A DNA stretch of 64,000 nt from DAOMNO01 sp035443885 (GCA_035443885.1 DAOMNO010000003.1:222342-286341), one strand, 5' to 3'; shown: positions 54,493-63,448, counted from the stretch's first letter. Notes: a model not told the origin generated them from the letters alone. Made by a program: numbers and translations.

Positions 54493-55221
54493 TTATCGCC
54501 AGTGCTGTTGCACCCACGTCGTCGGACGGATGTGCTTGTAGATTCGTTTGTACCACTTGCGCACCGGCCAGCGGCCCGCAGCTGCATCTGGCGGATTCGG
54601 ATCGCCCGGAAACGCTACGATCTTCGTCCCTGATGGCAACGACGGCTCCTTGAACCAACGCAAGAGCGGATGCGGCAGACAGTGCACCTTGAACAACCTG
54701 CACCAGTCATCCGGAAAGAATGTCATCGCGCTGATCGTCTCGGAGATGTAAATCTGCTCGTTGCGGTGATGGTCGAGCACGGAAGCTGGATCGTCGATCA
54801 ACTTTTGCAGGATGTACGGATGTTTGCCCACTGTGAAGCGGAAGACGGATGTATTGCCGATGCGCTCGCGCGGCTGCGTCCAGTTGCGCATCACGCAGAA
54901 GTCGCTGCCGAAAGTGAAGAGATCGTCGATGTTGGAGACGATGACAACATCAAGATCGAGAAACAGCACATCGCCTTGAATATCGAACAGTTCGGAAGCC
55001 CAGACGGCGAGCTTGCGCCAGCCGGTGTTCGCTCGCCAGTCGGCGATAGGAACGGTGGGACACGGACGACAGAGCACCTCTTCATGGATGCCCTTCGGGT
55101 CGTCCGTGAGGCAATAGAACCTGAATGGAGCCGTGATATTTCGCCGAACCATGGAGTACAGCGTGTTGACGTACTCCGGGCCGTAGAGCGTGCCCCACTT
55201 CATGCAGAGAATCTGCTTCAT
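54493..55221 (-). CDS. Putative glycosyltransferase (GT8-like fold)
   Basis: A 242-residue protein. Visible are the opening MKQILCMKWGTLYGPEYVN, the donor-site motif QGDVLFLDLDVVIVSNIDDL with D-L-D as a D-x-D motif, and KPYILQKLID-type acceptor segments. This fits GT-A enzymes. Lying between lpxK and ybeY, opposite in strand, it may act on LPS or another surface glycan, but that is inference. Confidence 0.7.
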   Translation of the reverse strand: MKQILCMKWGTLYGPEYVNTLYSMVRRNITAPFRFYCLTDDPKGIHEEVLCRPCPTVPIADWRANTGWRKLAVWASELFDIQGDVLFLDLDVVIVSNIDDLFTFGSDFCVMRNWTQPRERIGNTSVFRFTVGKHPYILQKLIDDPASVLDHHRNEQIYISETISAMTFFPDDWCRLFKVHCLPHPLLRWFKEPSLPSGTKIVAFPGDPNPPDAAAGRWPVRKWYKRIYKHIRPTTWVQQHWR

Positions 55222-55378
55222 GAACTCCGCCAGACGAGATAGGAAAGGAAGAAAAAGGACACAGGAACCGGAAAGATTGGACGTTATCGCCCCGCCATCG
55301 GCTCGGCAAGCGGGTGGGTGTCTCCCGAACAGCCGACGGGATGGAAAACCATTGGCTCCGCCGCCGCGACCTGCTACG

Positions 55379-56014
55379 ATGGCTCAACGAGCATTCACAA
55401 CCATGAACGCACACGTTCCAACCATGACCGGCAACCGCGCAGCATCCGCCGAGCCGGATGACCCAGGCCCTAGTCGGTCCGCCTCGGCGGACGACCAGCC
55501 TCCCGAACCAGAGATAGACCTTGGGGGCGAAGCCGCTTCGCGCCTTGATCTTTCATGGCTTCGCGTCAATCTTCGCCGCGCCGTGGATGCCATGAGGCAG
55601 CCGGTTCGTGAGGTGAATGTCGCCATTGTGCATGACGACGCGATGAGCATGCTGCACGAGCGGCACGCCAACATTGCAGGCACAACCGACGTACTCACCT
55701 TTCCTCGTGAAAGCGCGGGCGATACCGGCGGAATCGCGGCCGACATCGCCGTCTGCTTTGATGAAGCCGCACGGCGTGCGGCGCAGTTCGGTCATTCGGT
55801 CGAGCGCGAGATCTTGTTGTACATCCTGCATGGCCTGCTGCACTGCGCAGGCCATGATGACCATGATGAAGCGGCTTACGCCGCCATGCACGTTGAGGAA
55901 GATCGCATTCTCTCTGAGATCGGCGTGGGGCGAACGTTTGCCGCACCGAGCGAGGCGACGGGGCACGACGCCGCCCGCAAGACTGTTCGACGTGACCGAG
56001 GAAACGAAGGTTGA
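55379..56014 (+). CDS. ybeY: Endoribonuclease YbeY
   Basis: A 211-residue protein of the 16S rRNA maturation/quality-control family. An acidic disordered N-terminus of about 55 residues precedes the domain (LRVNLRRAVDAMRQPV, TDVLTFPRES). The metal site is HGLLHCAGHDDHDEA: His151, His155 and His162, one residue further than the usual H-G-x-L-H-x-x-G-Y-D-H. ATG 55379 was used; 55403 is an alternative. Its stop overlaps the TTG start of the CorC-type gene. Confidence 0.9.
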   Translation: MAQRAFTTMNAHVPTMTGNRAASAEPDDPGPSRSASADDQPPEPEIDLGGEAASRLDLSWLRVNLRRAVDAMRQPVREVNVAIVHDDAMSMLHERHANIAGTTDVLTFPRESAGDTGGIAADIAVCFDEAARRAAQFGHSVEREILLYILHGLLHCAGHDDHDEAAYAAMHVEEDRILSEIGVGRTFAAPSEATGHDAARKTVRRDRGNEG

Positions 56015-57315
56015 CCGCTCTGAATCTCCTTGCGGTGCTGTCATTGGTGCTCGCCACCTATCTCGCTGCACTGAACATGGCGCTCATGAGTCTCTCCCGG
56101 CTGGCGCTGGAGCGTCGGCTCGAAGAGCGCGGCCTCGCTCACGCTGCGACGTGGCTTGCGCCTCAACTGGATTCCGCAGTCAGCATCACCGCCCTGCTGC
56201 GCACGGCGTTTCGTCTCATGTTCTTCGCCGTCATTCTCATCGACATCGTCGGTCTGGGCGAAGCCGCCCGCATGACGCTGGGGGATGTGGCGATCGCAGG
56301 CGGCATCTCGGTCTTCGTGCTCTGGATTTTCACGAGCGTGATGGGCAACGCGCTTGCACGCTATGCCGCCACCGGCCTGATCGTGCGCTCGCTGCCCGCG
56401 CTGCGCGTGCTGGTCGTGCTCGGCAGGCCACTGAAGTTCGTCATTGATCTCATCGACGAAGCCATCAAACGCCTGACCGGCGCCAATCTGAATCAGGAAG
56501 ACGAAGCGGAAGCACAGCTTCTGCGCAGCATCGAAGAAACGCATCTGCAAGGCGCGCTGGACGAAGGCGCCGCCACGCTGCTGGAGAACGTCGTCGAGTT
56601 CGGCTCAACCGACGTGGGCGAAGTGATGACGCCGCGCACGGATATCGACGGCATCGAACTCACCGACGACCTCCCCGCCATTCGTCAGCTCATCATCGAA
56701 GCAGGCCACTCGCGCATTCCGGTCTATCGCGAGAATCTGGACGACATCGTGGGCATTCTCATCGTCAAAGACCTGGTGCCGTATCTCGGCGAGAAAGTGC
56801 CGCCTGATTTCAAACTGGAGCCGCTCCTGCGCAAACCGATCGTGGTGCCTGAAACCAAACCCGTTCGCGAACTGCTCAACGACTTCCAGAAAAGCGAAGT
56901 CCACATGGCGATCGTCATCGATGAATACGGCGGAACGGCGGGGCTGGTAACCATCGAAGACGTGCTGGAAGAAATCGTGGGCGAGATTCACGATGAACAC
57001 GAGCCGGGTGAAGACGACGAGCCGACGCTGGTGAAAATCGGCGCGGACCGCGCCGAAGTGGACGGCCGCTATCGCATCGATGACCTTAACGAAGAGCTTG
57101 ATCTTGAGCTGCCGGACGACGAGGAATACGACACCGTGGCGGGATTCATGCTCGCGGAGTTGGGCCGCGTGCCGAGTACAGGCGAATCGTTCGAATCCTA
57201 CGGCGCGCGATTCACCGCGCTGAGTGCGACGGCAACGCATATTCAGAAGATCGGCATCGAGCTGCTTGAACCGGCTGCGGTGAACGGTCGCGAAGACGCT
57301 GCCAGCGGCAAGTAA
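56011..57315 (+). CDS. CNNM/CorC-type CBS-domain membrane protein
   Basis: A 434-residue protein with an N-terminal CNNM/DUF21 membrane domain (about four helices, residues 1-150), a CBS pair at about 200-325 (VGEVMTPRTDIDGIELTDDL, DEYGGTAGLVTIEDVLEEIV) and a CorC/HlyC C-terminal domain. Family members export Mg or Co ions or are linked to other metals. TTG 56011 overlaps the ybeY stop (TTGA), giving coupled translation; YbeY and CorC genes are often neighbours. Confidence 0.92.
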   Translation: MTALNLLAVLSLVLATYLAALNMALMSLSRLALERRLEERGLAHAATWLAPQLDSAVSITALLRTAFRLMFFAVILIDIVGLGEAARMTLGDVAIAGGISVFVLWIFTSVMGNALARYAATGLIVRSLPALRVLVVLGRPLKFVIDLIDEAIKRLTGANLNQEDEAEAQLLRSIEETHLQGALDEGAATLLENVVEFGSTDVGEVMTPRTDIDGIELTDDLPAIRQLIIEAGHSRIPVYRENLDDIVGILIVKDLVPYLGEKVPPDFKLEPLLRKPIVVPETKPVRELLNDFQKSEVHMAIVIDEYGGTAGLVTIEDVLEEIVGEIHDEHEPGEDDEPTLVKIGADRAEVDGRYRIDDLNEELDLELPDDEEYDTVAGFMLAELGRVPSTGESFESYGARFTALSATATHIQKIGIELLEPAAVNGREDAASGK

Positions 57316-57352
57316 TGACTCGCCAGCAACGGTAACGATAGAATCCCGCATC

Positions 57353-58606
57353 ATGTCCGTCATGTCTCCTGTTTCACCCAGCATTCCTGATACCCCCGCA
57401 GCACGCGCCGGGCGCGCGTTGCAGCGCGGCAGCGATCCGCGCCTTGAACCCATCGTCCGCAAAGTGCGCGAGGGTGAGCGGCTGTCTCTTGAAGACGGCA
57501 TGCTGCTCTACGAAACGCCCGACATCTGGACGGTGTGTGCACTGGCGGATTCTGTCCGCCGAAGGCTGCATGGCGATGTCGCCTACTACAACATCAACCG
57601 CCATCTGAACTACTCCAACATCTGCGCGCTCTCATGCAAGTTCTGTGCGTTCTACCGCAAGAAGGATGAGAACGGCGCATACGAGTATTCGCTTGATCAG
57701 ATTCGCGAAGAAGCAAGCAAAGCGTGGGCCAACGGCATGGGTGCGACGGAAATGCACATCGTCGGCGGCTTACATCCCTGGCTGAAGTTCGACTACTACA
57801 CCAACATGCTGCGCGCGATTCGCGAGGTCGCGCCATCGCTGCACATCAAAGCCTTCACTGCGGTGGAAATCGTCCACCTTGCCAAGATCAGCAAGCGAGG
57901 CCGCGAAGGATACGAAGGCATCAAAGCCGTGCTGCGCGATCTCATCGACGCAGGCCTCGGCTCACTGCCCGGCGGCGGCGCGGAAGTCTTCGATGACCGC
58001 GTACACGATGAAGCCTTCAAGGGCAAGATTCGCTCCGACCAGTGGCTCGATGTCCATCGCGCCGCGCACGAACTGAACCTCAACACGAACGCGACCATGC
58101 TCTACGGCCACATTGAGCAGCGGCGCGAACGCCTCTGGCACATGGAAATGCTGCGACAATCGCAGGACATCGCGCTCGAGCGCATCTGCACAGAAGGCGC
58201 GGGCGGCCGCTTTCAAACGATCATCCCCCTGCCGTTCTTCCCCGATGAAAGCGAGCTGGAACACCTTCCCGCACCGACGGGGCTGGAGAACCTGCGCACG
58301 CTGGCGATCAGCCGCCTGATGCTGGACAACTTCGCGCACGTCAAGGCGTTCTGGATCATGCAGGGCCTGCCGATGGCGCAGTTCATGCTGCAGAACGGTG
58401 CGGATGACATTGACGGCACGGTGGTGTGGTACGACATCACGAAGCTCGACCATACAGGAAGCGGCGCAAGCACACATCAGGAAGTCGGCCCGTGGGATTT
58501 GCAGAAGGCGATTCGCGAAGCGGGCTTTACGCCTGTCGAGCGCGACACCCTCTACCGCAGGGTGGAGCGTGATGCACAGCGCGGGACGTGGCGAGTGGTT
58601 GAATAA
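57353..58606 (+). CDS. mqnE: Aminofutalosine synthase MqnE (radical SAM)
   Basis: A 417-residue radical SAM enzyme of the futalosine route to menaquinone. The cluster motif is CALSCKFCAFYR. Family phrases are YYNINRHLNYSNICALSCKF, EMHIVGGLHPWLKFDYYTNM and TNATMLYGHIE. It joins 3-carboxyvinyloxybenzoate with SAM-derived adenosyl to make aminofutalosine. Other mqn genes are not in the window. The start is ATG 57353, with no strong SD. Confidence 0.95.
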   Translation: MSVMSPVSPSIPDTPAARAGRALQRGSDPRLEPIVRKVREGERLSLEDGMLLYETPDIWTVCALADSVRRRLHGDVAYYNINRHLNYSNICALSCKFCAFYRKKDENGAYEYSLDQIREEASKAWANGMGATEMHIVGGLHPWLKFDYYTNMLRAIREVAPSLHIKAFTAVEIVHLAKISKRGREGYEGIKAVLRDLIDAGLGSLPGGGAEVFDDRVHDEAFKGKIRSDQWLDVHRAAHELNLNTNATMLYGHIEQRRERLWHMEMLRQSQDIALERICTEGAGGRFQTIIPLPFFPDESELEHLPAPTGLENLRTLAISRLMLDNFAHVKAFWIMQGLPMAQFMLQNGADDIDGTVVWYDITKLDHTGSGASTHQEVGPWDLQKAIREAGFTPVERDTLYRRVERDAQRGTWRVVE

Positions 58607-58649
58607 GATGATTTGTCTTCACGTCTGATTCACCCATTGCCCATGAAAT

Positions 58650-60122
58650 ATGGATCAACCTCCCGCCATCTTCGTCACTGGCGCAACTGGTTATATCGGT
58701 GGTCGGCTGGCTCCACGACTGCTGCAACGCGGCTATCGCGTAACGTGCTTTGTTCGCAACAGCCGCAAGTTACTCGCGCGGCCGTGGGCAGAACACCGGC
58801 AGTTGAGCATCATTGAAGGCGATGCGTCGGATGAAGCATTGCTCATCGACGCCATGCGTGGATGCGAAGCTGCATACTTCCTCGTCCACTCGATGGATGC
58901 CGCCGGTCCACATTATCGCACGCGCGATCTGCAGATTGCACGGGCATTCGGCAACGCTGCCGCGAAAGCATGCGTCAAACGAATCCTCTACCTCGGCGGT
59001 CTCGGAGAAACGGGCGATGGATTGAGCGAGCACCTTGCCTCACGACGTGAAGTGGAAGCAGCACTCAAGCAAGGCGGCGTTCCCGTCACGGTGCTGCGAG
59101 CCGCCATGATCATCGGATCGGGTTCGGCATCGTTCGAGATTTTGCGCTATCTGGTGGAACGACTGCCGATTATGGTAACGCCGCGATGGGTCCGAACGGA
59201 ATCACAGCCGATTGCCGTTCGGGATGTTCTGCACTACCTGATTGCCTCGCTGGAGACGCCTGAAACAGCGGGCCGCACGCTTGACATCGGTGGGCCGGAT
59301 GTGTGGAGTTACGCGAGACTCATGCGCGAAATGGCGGATGCCATGCACCTTCGCCGCAGGCTCGTCATTCCAGTACCAGTACTCACACCAAGACTCAGTT
59401 CGCTGTGGATTCACCTTGTTACGCCATTGCACGCCAGCATCGCACGACCGCTGGCGGAAGGCTTGCGGAATCGCGTGGTCTGTCGCAATGACGATGCCTC
59501 CGCACTCATGCCGCATCGTTGCTTGACGATTCGTGAAGCGATCGATGCGGCTCTGACGAAAGTCGATGTGAGCGATGTGGAGACAGTGTGGTCGGATGCT
59601 GGGGTCATGCCGGGCGATCCAACATGGGCGGGGGGAACGGAGTTTGTCGATCGTCGCGAAGTGCGCGTACACGCGCCGCCGCTGGCTGCTTGGAATGCGG
59701 TCTGTTCCATCGGCGGCGAGCGCGGCTACTACGCTTGTGATTGGCTCTGGGGGTTACGAGGCGCGCTCGATCGCGTGTTCGGCGGTCCAGGGCTGCGAAG
59801 AGGGCGGCGACACCCCACACAACTGCGGCTTGGCGATGCGCTGGACTTCTGGCGAGTCACCGCCATTGAGCCGCCGCGCTCGCTGAGCCTGACCGCAGAA
59901 ATGAAGCTCCCCGGCGTGGCGATGTTGAACTTCGATATCGAACCATCAAGTGTGAACGGACAGCAAAGCGCCATCGTGATGACCGCGAGATTTCGGCCAC
60001 GCGGGCTTTTTGGCATTGCGTATTGGTACGCCGTACTGCCTCTGCACGGAATCGTGTTCCGCGGAATGTTGAACGGAATGGCGGCTGAGGCGAGCAAGTT
60101 GTACGCTGCGCCGGACTCCTGA
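58650..60122 (+). CDS. NAD(P)-binding SDR protein with DUF2867
   Basis: A 490-residue protein. Residues 5-290 are an atypical short-chain dehydrogenase: IFVTGATGYIGGRLAPRLL, AAYFLVHSMDA and ILYLGGLGE. The C-terminal part (about 330-485) matches DUF2867, a START-like fold (DFWRVTAIEPPRSLSLTAEM). The combination is recurrent in bacteria; the substrate is unknown. It follows mqnE by 43 bases and may share a transcript. Confidence 0.88.
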   Translation: MDQPPAIFVTGATGYIGGRLAPRLLQRGYRVTCFVRNSRKLLARPWAEHRQLSIIEGDASDEALLIDAMRGCEAAYFLVHSMDAAGPHYRTRDLQIARAFGNAAAKACVKRILYLGGLGETGDGLSEHLASRREVEAALKQGGVPVTVLRAAMIIGSGSASFEILRYLVERLPIMVTPRWVRTESQPIAVRDVLHYLIASLETPETAGRTLDIGGPDVWSYARLMREMADAMHLRRRLVIPVPVLTPRLSSLWIHLVTPLHASIARPLAEGLRNRVVCRNDDASALMPHRCLTIREAIDAALTKVDVSDVETVWSDAGVMPGDPTWAGGTEFVDRREVRVHAPPLAAWNAVCSIGGERGYYACDWLWGLRGALDRVFGGPGLRRGRRHPTQLRLGDALDFWRVTAIEPPRSLSLTAEMKLPGVAMLNFDIEPSSVNGQQSAIVMTARFRPRGLFGIAYWYAVLPLHGIVFRGMLNGMAAEASKLYAAPDS

Positions 60123-60236
60123 TGCCGGCGAGTACCGGCAGTCATACCACCCTTTTATAGACGGCCCAACCCACCACACATCTCAACGATCGGATTACGT
60201 TCGGGTCTCGTGCGGCCAAGTCGCCACTGGCTCACG
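60123..60236. other. Short stem after the SDR gene
   Basis: TGCCGG/CCGGCA (60123-60128 and 60135-60140) follows the SDR stop directly, then ATACCACCCTTTTATAG. A weak plus-strand terminator is possible. Nothing else was seen up to the udg terminator. Confidence 0.35.
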
Positions 60237-60275
60237 AAAAAAGAGCCCGATTGCTGTAAACAGCAAACCGGGCTC
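60237..60275 (-). terminator. Terminator of the uracil-DNA glycosylase gene
   Basis: GAGCCCG (60243-60249) and CGGGCTC (60269-60275) form the outer stem, with TTGCTG/CAGCAA inside around TAAA. On the minus strand the stem is followed by TTTTTT (60242-60237), so it fits termination of the udg transcript, whose stop lies at 60418. The 142 bases between hold nothing else recognisable. Confidence 0.8.
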
Positions 60276-60417
60276 CTTGTGGGGGGGGCTTAGGTTTAGG
60301 CGATCAGCCAATGATTGACCGATCGCGACTCTCTCATCCCATTATTCGCTCATACTTTGGAATGGTTCCACTCTTTTAGCAAATCTTTTTCCTGTTTTTT
60401 GTCAGGAACGGCGCATC

Positions 60418-61137
60418 TCAATGTTTCAATCCCAATCGATCCATCACCTGCTGCATGTCTGACCACACCTGCTTTCGCGTCTCGGGCGTGTAGTTTCGCA
60501 GCAGATACGCCGGGTGGAACGTCGGCATCACAGGGATCACGAACTCGCCCTTCGGGTCAGCATACTCAGACCACACCCCCCGCAGCCGCGTAATTCCCAC
60601 ATCCGTTTTCAGCACCAGCTTCGTGGCCGGGCCGCCGAGCGTCACAATCACGCGCGGCTGAATGATGCGAATCTGCTCCACCAGATACACGCCGCACGCA
60701 TCGACTTCCGGCTGGAGCGGCGTGCGGTTCTCCGGCGGGCGACTCTTCAGCACGTTTGCGATATACACGTCCTCCCGCTGAAGCGTCATCGCCTGAATGA
60801 TGCTGTCCAACTTCTGCCCCGCGCGGCCGACGAACGGACGGCCCGTCTTGTCTTCCTCTTCGCCCGGCGCTTCACCGATGAACATGAGGTCCGCATCTGG
60901 ATCACCCTCGCCAAACACCGTCTGCGTGTGATAGGTCGCCTTCGTGCAATGCGGGCAGGCTTCATCGTGCTGCTGATGAAGCTGCGAAAGCGCACGCTGC
61001 TTGTCTTGTGCGTGTTGTGACGGTTTGGCGGCGGCTGTTCGAGTCTGAGCCGCAGCGCGGACGGGCACGAAGTCCACGCCGAAAGCGCGAAGGGTTTGAA
61101 GATCCTGTCGAGCACAGTCGCGAAGGCTGGTGTCCAT
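60418..61137 (-). CDS. udg: Family 4-type uracil-DNA glycosylase
   Basis: A 239-residue DNA-repair enzyme. The uracil-site motif is FIGEAPGEEEDKTGRPFVGR and the C-terminal motif is PTFHPAYLLRN. Family 4 enzymes bind a 4Fe-4S cluster through four cysteines; here CPHC (Cys61, Cys64) and DACGVYL (Cys148) are kept, but the third position, in NVLKSRPPENRTP, is Ser132 instead of Cys. The first 55 residues are an extra helical region. It is a single-gene unit with its own terminator. Confidence 0.9.
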   Translation of the reverse strand: MDTSLRDCARQDLQTLRAFGVDFVPVRAAAQTRTAAAKPSQHAQDKQRALSQLHQQHDEACPHCTKATYHTQTVFGEGDPDADLMFIGEAPGEEEDKTGRPFVGRAGQKLDSIIQAMTLQREDVYIANVLKSRPPENRTPLQPEVDACGVYLVEQIRIIQPRVIVTLGGPATKLVLKTDVGITRLRGVWSEYADPKGEFVIPVMPTFHPAYLLRNYTPETRKQVWSDMQQVMDRLGLKH

Positions 61138-61856
61138 GATCGCATGGTAGCACCGTTCACGGCGTCAGCGGATCAGGCAACTCCCGTTCAAACGTCGTCG
61201 TAAAGCTGCCGGACCAATACCGGTCATTGTCGAAGTCGCGCAGCGCAACCGCTGGATCGCCGATGACGCGCGCACTCTGAATGACACTTGCCGTAGGCCT
61301 CGCCCTCATAACCATCCGGTTGACACTCCTGGCGACAGAACTGTTCCGGGCAGCCTGAAGTCACAACAGCCCCATGTGCCTGCAATTGCCCGAAACGCAT
61401 TGAGAGGCATGCGATGCCCCCCCAGCCAACCCATGCGATCGTCCGCTCCCCCTCCGCCGGAAGGACGCGGCGATTCGCGCCCCAAGGATGATCGTCGATC
61501 CTGTTCGATGCAAGGGGAAATTCCGCACTTTTCGGATCAAGAATCGCTGCAAAGCGCGCAATCTGTTTTGGTTTCAGAAGTTGCCGTCCAACAATTTGTG
61601 AGCGGGGGACTGGTGATGTGAAGCACTTCGAGGTCGGGGGGCTGACCTGTGGATTGATCGAATTGACGCCCGATAACGCATTTTTCGCAGTTTTATGCGA
61701 CACGACCAAAGCCCGATGCGCTTTGCGCCGATTCTCTCGCCTGCTCAAGCGATTGTCGCGTGAGCGTATTGCACGACAGCCCAGACTAGCGAGGGAGCCT
61801 TGGAGAGCATTCCCCCGCTCACGGGCGCCACCAGGCATCCCTAGGAGACAACGACC
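61138..61856. other. Long gap with possible decayed coding remnants
   Basis: About 720 bases with no confident gene. On the minus strand, 61157-61315 can encode a 52-residue end with VIGDPAVALRDFDNDRYWSG, a protein-like phrase, while another frame nearby reads GCPEQFCRQECQPDGYEGEA. This mixture suggests a frame-shifted relic; a run of seven C lies near 61416-61422. The plus strand near 61665-61710 is AT-rich and may hold the promoter of the next gene. Confidence 0.35.
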
Positions 61857-62501
61857 ATGCCTACCAAGACTCGCAAGTACAACACCAGCAAGACCCGCAA
61901 GACGAACAAGCCCGGCCGCAAAGGCTCCACCAGCAAGCGCACCAGCAACACGTTCAACAGCAACTGGAACAACGGCTTCTACGGTTCCTTCAACGGCAAC
62001 ATGCCGAAGTTCAACTCACCCTTTGCTTCTGCGTTCACCTCTGCGATCAATCGCGGCACGCCGTGCTTCGTCGCGGTGAACAACATCGCCAACCGCACGA
62101 ACAAGACCCCCAACACAGTCTTCGAGAGCCTCTACAAGGCCGGTCTGTGCTGGCGTCAGAAGGTCGGCGGTCAGTGGATCTACTTCCCCTGCTTCACGCC
62201 GAAGAAGGGCACCTCAAACAACATCAAGAACTGCCAAGGCAACATGTGGCAGTGGTTCGTCGATTGGTGCATCACCAGCGGTTACTGCACGCCTTCGCAG
62301 CTTCACAACAACTGCGGCAGCAGCACCCAGTTCATGAACTTCTGCAAGAAGTTCTGGGGCAAGCAGTTCAACACGACCACCGGCAGCAAGACCACCAGCC
62401 GCAGCTCCAACAAGAGCTTCGGCCGCACCGGCTCGACCCCGAAGAGTTACAAGTTCCCGACGGTTTCCAGCCGCTCCTACGGCAAGCGCAAGGTCGCGTA
62501 A
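61857..62501 (+). CDS. Unknown very basic Cys-containing protein
   Basis: A 214-residue protein I cannot assign. The start has TAGGAG 10 bases upstream. Composition is striking: about 34 Lys/Arg against two acidic residues (Glu90, Asp136). N-terminal (1-33, KTRKYNTSKTRKTNKPGRKG) and C-terminal (164-214) tails are basic Ser/Thr-rich and lack any acid. The core (about 55-163) has eight cysteines (70, 98, 112, 126, 138, 144, 153, 163) and many aromatics (GGQWIYFPCF, MWQWFVDWC). Asn is all AAC and Lys nearly all AAG, as in highly expressed genes. Nucleic-acid or polyanion binding is a guess. No signal peptide. Confidence 0.85.
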   Translation: MPTKTRKYNTSKTRKTNKPGRKGSTSKRTSNTFNSNWNNGFYGSFNGNMPKFNSPFASAFTSAINRGTPCFVAVNNIANRTNKTPNTVFESLYKAGLCWRQKVGGQWIYFPCFTPKKGTSNNIKNCQGNMWQWFVDWCITSGYCTPSQLHNNCGSSTQFMNFCKKFWGKQFNTTTGSKTTSRSSNKSFGRTGSTPKSYKFPTVSSRSYGKRKVA

Positions 62502-62533
62502 CCGCGCCTCGCCGAAACTGTTCGATATCTACG

Positions 62534-62565
62534 ACATGCCGACCGAAAGGTCGGCATGTTTTTTT
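62534..62565 (+). terminator. Very strong terminator of the unknown basic protein gene
   Basis: ACATGCCGACC (62534-62544) pairs perfectly with GGTCGGCATGT (62549-62559) around a GAAA tetraloop, followed by seven T in all. It lies 33 bases after the stop. The quality of this site and of the SD points to a well-expressed single-gene unit. Confidence 0.92.
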
Positions 62566-62899
62566 CACATACCCCGCACTCTTCGCCGCAGGGTGAGCAC
62601 GGCCCTCCACTTGCACAAACCGTATGGCGTGCAAAGGTCGCCTTAGCGACCGTAACGCACCGCACAACGCACGCTTCACGATTTCCGGGGGATTCCGGGG
62701 GTGCCGGGGGGGTGCCATGCTTCATCGCGCAGCGTGAAGCATGATGCGTGAAGCATGAGAATACCCATCGCGTCTGTTCATGTTTCGCCCGCCCGGGGGC
62801 GGGGCGAAGCATGGCACCCACAGTGAATCATGATTCACCGCGGAGCACACAGAGAGCGCGGAGATGGTGCAGGACCAATCAACAAGTCAACACATCATC
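62566..62899. repeat. Intergenic cluster of palindromes and short repeats
   Basis: The gap between the basic protein and the PEP-CTERM gene is full of repeats. Inverted arms GGGTGCCATGCTTC (62710-62723) and GAAGCATGGCACCC (62806-62819) flank a direct repeat GCGTGAAGCATGA at 62732-62744 and 62746-62758. A perfect palindrome GTGAATCATGATTCAC spans 62823-62838. CGCGGAG recurs at 62839 and 62857, inside a stretch like the CACGGAG-type intergenic repeats of many environmental bacteria. A REP-like element is the best guess. Confidence 0.6.
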
Positions 62900-63448
62900 T
62901 CATCGTCTCCGCCGGCGGCAGCCGAACGCAGCAAGCGCGAAGACACCCAGCGCGCCAGGCGCGGGAACCCCGAAGTAGAGGTCGTCGTAGAAGACGAGGC
63001 CGGGAGCGGTGATTCGATAAAGATACACTTCGTCGAAGTGCATATCAGAAATTAGTCCTGCGAAGCCACCGGTTCCCCAGAACTCGTTACTTGTGTAGAT
63101 CAGTGCTCCTTGAAAATAGAGATTAAACACGATGTTGCCAGGGTGATCTACCGCAATCCATTTCTGTGGCGTGTCGAAGAACATACGCGAGCCGGGTTGG
63201 CCACGAACGCCTTGACCATCGTTGAGCATGGAAGAACTATGATGTGTCTGGCTCCCCGGTGCAAAAGTAACGCCATATTGCTCTTGATATAAACCAAGAA
63301 TCGGAAGGCCAGGAGGCAAGCCTGTGAAATCAAGCGTCTGATACGAACTTACGGCGTTCTGCCACGCCGCCTTGTTTGTATATTCGACGACGCCAGCGTG
63401 AGCTGAAGTCGCGAGCAGAAGCATAATGATGAAGGTAATGATTCGCAT
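62900..63448 (-). CDS. Secreted PEP-CTERM-type protein
   Basis: A 182-residue protein from ATG 63448, behind AAGGAG. The signal peptide is residues 1-18 (IITFIIMLLLATSAHAG). The body is beta-rich and aromatic (YQTLDFTGLPPGLP, QKWIAVDHPGNIVF), like many extracellular lectin-type folds, but unassigned. The C-terminal sorting tail is VPAPGALGVFALAAFGCRRR, the same PAPG variant as at 8144-8809. It should be processed by an exosortase, not in the window. Confidence 0.8.
   Translation of the reverse strand: MRIITFIIMLLLATSAHAGVVEYTNKAAWQNAVSSYQTLDFTGLPPGLPILGLYQEQYGVTFAPGSQTHHSSSMLNDGQGVRGQPGSRMFFDTPQKWIAVDHPGNIVFNLYFQGALIYTSNEFWGTGGFAGLISDMHFDEVYLYRITAPGLVFYDDLYFGVPAPGALGVFALAAFGCRRRRR

Noticed and set aside
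60370..60410. Second terminator downstream of udg
   Set aside because: TTCCTG/CAGGAA is a weak stem with its T run in the loop, and the better terminator lies at 60237-60275.
61224..61838. Minus-strand frame of about 200 codons
   Set aside because: No signal peptide, domain or SD and odd composition. Only its last part looks protein-like, and in mixed frames, so it is reported as a possible relic instead of a gene.
62710..62865. Possible CRISPR array
   Set aside because: Repeats are short, palindromic and irregularly spaced, without spacer-sized unique segments or cas genes.
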